A DNA stretch of 64,000 bases from Ktedonospora formicarum (GTDB lineage: Bacteria > Chloroflexota > Ktedonobacteria > Ktedonobacterales > Ktedonobacteraceae): positions 806,001-870,000 of the forward strand of contig NZ_BNJF01000001.1 in NCBI RefSeq assembly GCF_016587355.1. The letters run 5' to 3'. Positions 62,566-64,000 of this stretch are shown in pieces. The notes beneath the pieces were generated by a model that saw nothing but the letters and a program-made list of their open reading frames with translations, searched no databases and had not been told where the DNA came from. The first letter of the stretch is position 1. The number at the start of each line of letters is the position of its first letter. The translations under genes and the position numbers were made by a program.

Positions 62566-63216
62566 AATAGGGACTTTCGTGGAAACGACCGGTCACGCGA
62601 GACACGTATTAATGAACGCATTCGTGCTCGCGAAGTTCGCGTAATCGACGAGAACGGCGAGATGGTGGGAGTGATGTCTCCTATACGCGCCCTTGAGATG
62701 GCGCGTGAGCGCGATCTTGACCTGGTTGAAGTGTCTCCCAATGTAGTTCCACCAGTCTGTAAACTGCTGGACTACGGCCGCTACAAATACGAGCAGGCTA
62801 AGAAGGAGAACGAGGCACGCAAAAATCAGAAAACGGTTACCCTCAAAGAAATTCGAATGCGTCCTCGTACCGACGAGCATGATATCGAGGTCAAGACACG
62901 CAAGATACAACAGTTTCTTGCTGAAGGCGATAAAGTACGAGTCAGCGTCCAATTCAGAGGCGCAGAAATGCGACACCCCGATATTGGCCGCAAATTGCTC
63001 GAGGACATCGCAGAAGTCTTGAAAGGGTCAGTAACTATCGAACGCTCACCCTCAATGGAAGGGCGTATGATGTCGATGATCGTTTCTCGCGCTCCTGGAT
63101 GGGAACCGCCAAAGAAACAGACACCACCTTCCGCTGGTAAGTCAAAGGTCAAGGCAACTCCTGCCGAAGCCGAAGAAATACCTCAAAGCAGCGATACAAA
63201 GGATGCGACACCATAA
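62563..63216 (+). CDS. infC: Translation initiation factor IF-3
   Basis: A 217-residue IF-3 that binds the 30S subunit and checks the start codon. The N-terminal domain shows RINERIRAREVRVIDENGEMVG and LDLVEVSPNVVPPVCKLLDYGRYKYEQ. The C-terminal domain shows TLKEIRMRPRTDEHDIEVKTRKIQQFL, VRVSVQFRGAEMRHPDIG and SMEGRMMSMI, followed by a Lys/Pro/Glu-rich tail. The start is most likely ATC 62563, the kind of rare codon that IF-3 genes use for autoregulation. Downstream is a terminator, not the usual rpmI-rplT pair. Confidence 0.93.
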   Translation: MNRDFRGNDRSRETRINERIRAREVRVIDENGEMVGVMSPIRALEMARERDLDLVEVSPNVVPPVCKLLDYGRYKYEQAKKENEARKNQKTVTLKEIRMRPRTDEHDIEVKTRKIQQFLAEGDKVRVSVQFRGAEMRHPDIGRKLLEDIAEVLKGSVTIERSPSMEGRMMSMIVSRAPGWEPPKKQTPPSAGKSKVKATPAEAEEIPQSSDTKDATP

Positions 63217-63321
63217 GCGCTTCCGTGCGTGAGTCGCTCTTTTCTGTCAGTCCCCTTACGTTCGTTCCGTAGAGCAACCAGAGGAAGACGACATGACAGA
63301 AGACGTTAATACCAGACCGCG

Positions 63322-63362
63322 AAAAGAGAGTATAGTTCACAGGCTATGCTCTCTTTTCTTTT
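63322..63362 (+). terminator. Rho-independent terminator after infC
   Basis: AAAAGAGAGTATAG pairs with CTATGCTCTCTTTT (one G-T), loop TTCACAGG, followed by CTTTTTG. Confidence 0.88.
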
Positions 63363-63718
63363 TGCTCCTTAATGACACGTCAAAACACCCCATTTTTTTG
63401 CGATACCTCATTAGAATCAAAGAGAGTGGTTCAAAAAATATCTAATTCCCTCTATCTTTGGAGCATCGAACATTTCAAACGTATATCCTGCTTGCGATAA
63501 TGTATTGGGTTTGCTACCATACAAGAGTTCATTGAGACAACGTGTATACCTAATACCGTATTACCCTGAGATATGCGCTATTGGATTGACAATGTAAGAT
63601 GTCACAACTAAGATAAGGTTACGTATATCTAACAATGCACAAGAGGCGGCACAGCCTCTTTCATAGCGTTCCTTTGATTAAACCCACTCAAGACGCGATA
63701 CAATATTGGAGGCTTCCG

Positions 63719-64000
63719 GTGAGTAGATATGATGATCCCCGCTGGTATGAGGAACCACATAATAACCCCATGCTTCCTCAACAGCCAGCCTATGACGATC
63801 TCAACCAGTTTTCAACCACACCACCCCAGGATAATAACTTGCAGGGTGTACCCTATAACCCCTACATGCAGCAACCTGCTCCCCAGCAGGATTATCAGCG
63901 TCCTAAACGGCGCAATATAGGCCGCATCTTCGCTCAGCTCATAACGCTGGTTGCTCTGGTTGTTGTCGCCTTCTTTGGTGGATGGTTCGCCCATCAGTTC
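63719..64000 (+). CDS. N-terminal part of a membrane-anchored protein (3' partial)
   Basis: A GTG at 63719, seven bases after GGAGG, opens a frame that runs off the window (94 codons). The product begins SRYDDPRWYEEPHNNPML, with a Gln/Pro/Asn/Tyr-rich cytosolic part, then RPKRRNIG and a TM helix (IFAQLITLVALVVVAFFGGWF). Such an N-terminus is common in Ktedonobacterial HtrA-type serine proteases, but the catalytic domain is outside the window, so this remains a guess. TACAAT (63699-63704) may be the -10 box. Confidence 0.65.
   Translation, partial: MSRYDDPRWYEEPHNNPMLPQQPAYDDLNQFSTTPPQDNNLQGVPYNPYMQQPAPQQDYQRPKRRNIGRIFAQLITLVALVVVAFFGGWFAHQF

Overview
The window looks like a chromosomal segment of a filamentous, soil-type Chloroflexi bacterium, most likely class Ktedonobacteria. 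The evidence is the mosaic of Actinobacteria-like families (DUF4032 and DUF5808 proteins), an RND exporter with no visible adaptor gene, a multidomain Ser/Thr kinase-like protein with a peptidoglycan-binding tail, many small one-TM proteins, GTG starts and strong AGGAGG-type ribosome binding sites. This taxonomic call is inference from gene content. No rRNA, CRISPR array, prophage or insertion sequence was seen. One tRNA (Ile-CAU) and one SRP RNA were found.

Layout. 1-2327: end of a [NiFe]-hydrogenase maturation operon (hypD, hypE). 2457-6013: small and membrane proteins and a lipid-kinase family protein with an extra C-terminal domain. 6098-13326: a PAS-AraC regulator divergent from a complete trans-4-hydroxy-L-proline degradation operon (epimerase, three-subunit D-hydroxyproline dehydrogenase, deaminase, 2-oxoglutarate semialdehyde dehydrogenase). 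13396-17628: TetR gene with a palindromic operator in its own promoter, then an RND exporter. 17710-22693 (minus): D-aminoacylase, D-threonine-aldolase-like PLP enzyme, RidA, KDPG aldolase and KDG kinase, which together fit oxidative N-acetylglucosaminate (chitin-derived) degradation. 23076-26605: a heterodimeric ABC exporter. 26671-36617: miscellaneous genes (DUF402, amidase, YggT, PPK2, a broken HAD hydrolase, LysR, DUF5671, YczE) among repeat-rich intergenic DNA. 36747-41927: long palindrome, tRNA-Ile(CAU), a probable pseudokinase, and the two-subunit 2-oxoacid:ferredoxin oxidoreductase. 42092-48902: zinc-ribbon and membrane proteins, an MDR dehydrogenase, and a two-component system translationally coupled to a DUF4032 protein. 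48994-56508 (minus): housekeeping block recA, recR, ybaB-like, dnaX, SRP RNA, mtnP, and tyrS with a frameshift. 56914-64000: phosphotransferase, Hsp20, a GntR-controlled NanT-like transporter plus aldolase operon, infC with an ATC start, and the beginning of a membrane-anchored protein.

Structure outside genes is unusually rich. Two dispersed intergenic repeat families are present. One has CTTATG-GAAAACC / GGTTTTC-CATAAG inverted ends with at least six copies; the other is a roughly 97-121 bp element with three copies. There is also a degenerate array of six GTTCACATTC sites that one of the first-family repeats appears to have split, and two very long palindromes (60 and 64 bp). I did not find a clear new defence or mobile system. 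The best candidates for something under-described are the intergenic repeats and site array, the aminosugar-acid cluster, the histidine kinase-DUF4032 operon and the pseudokinase.
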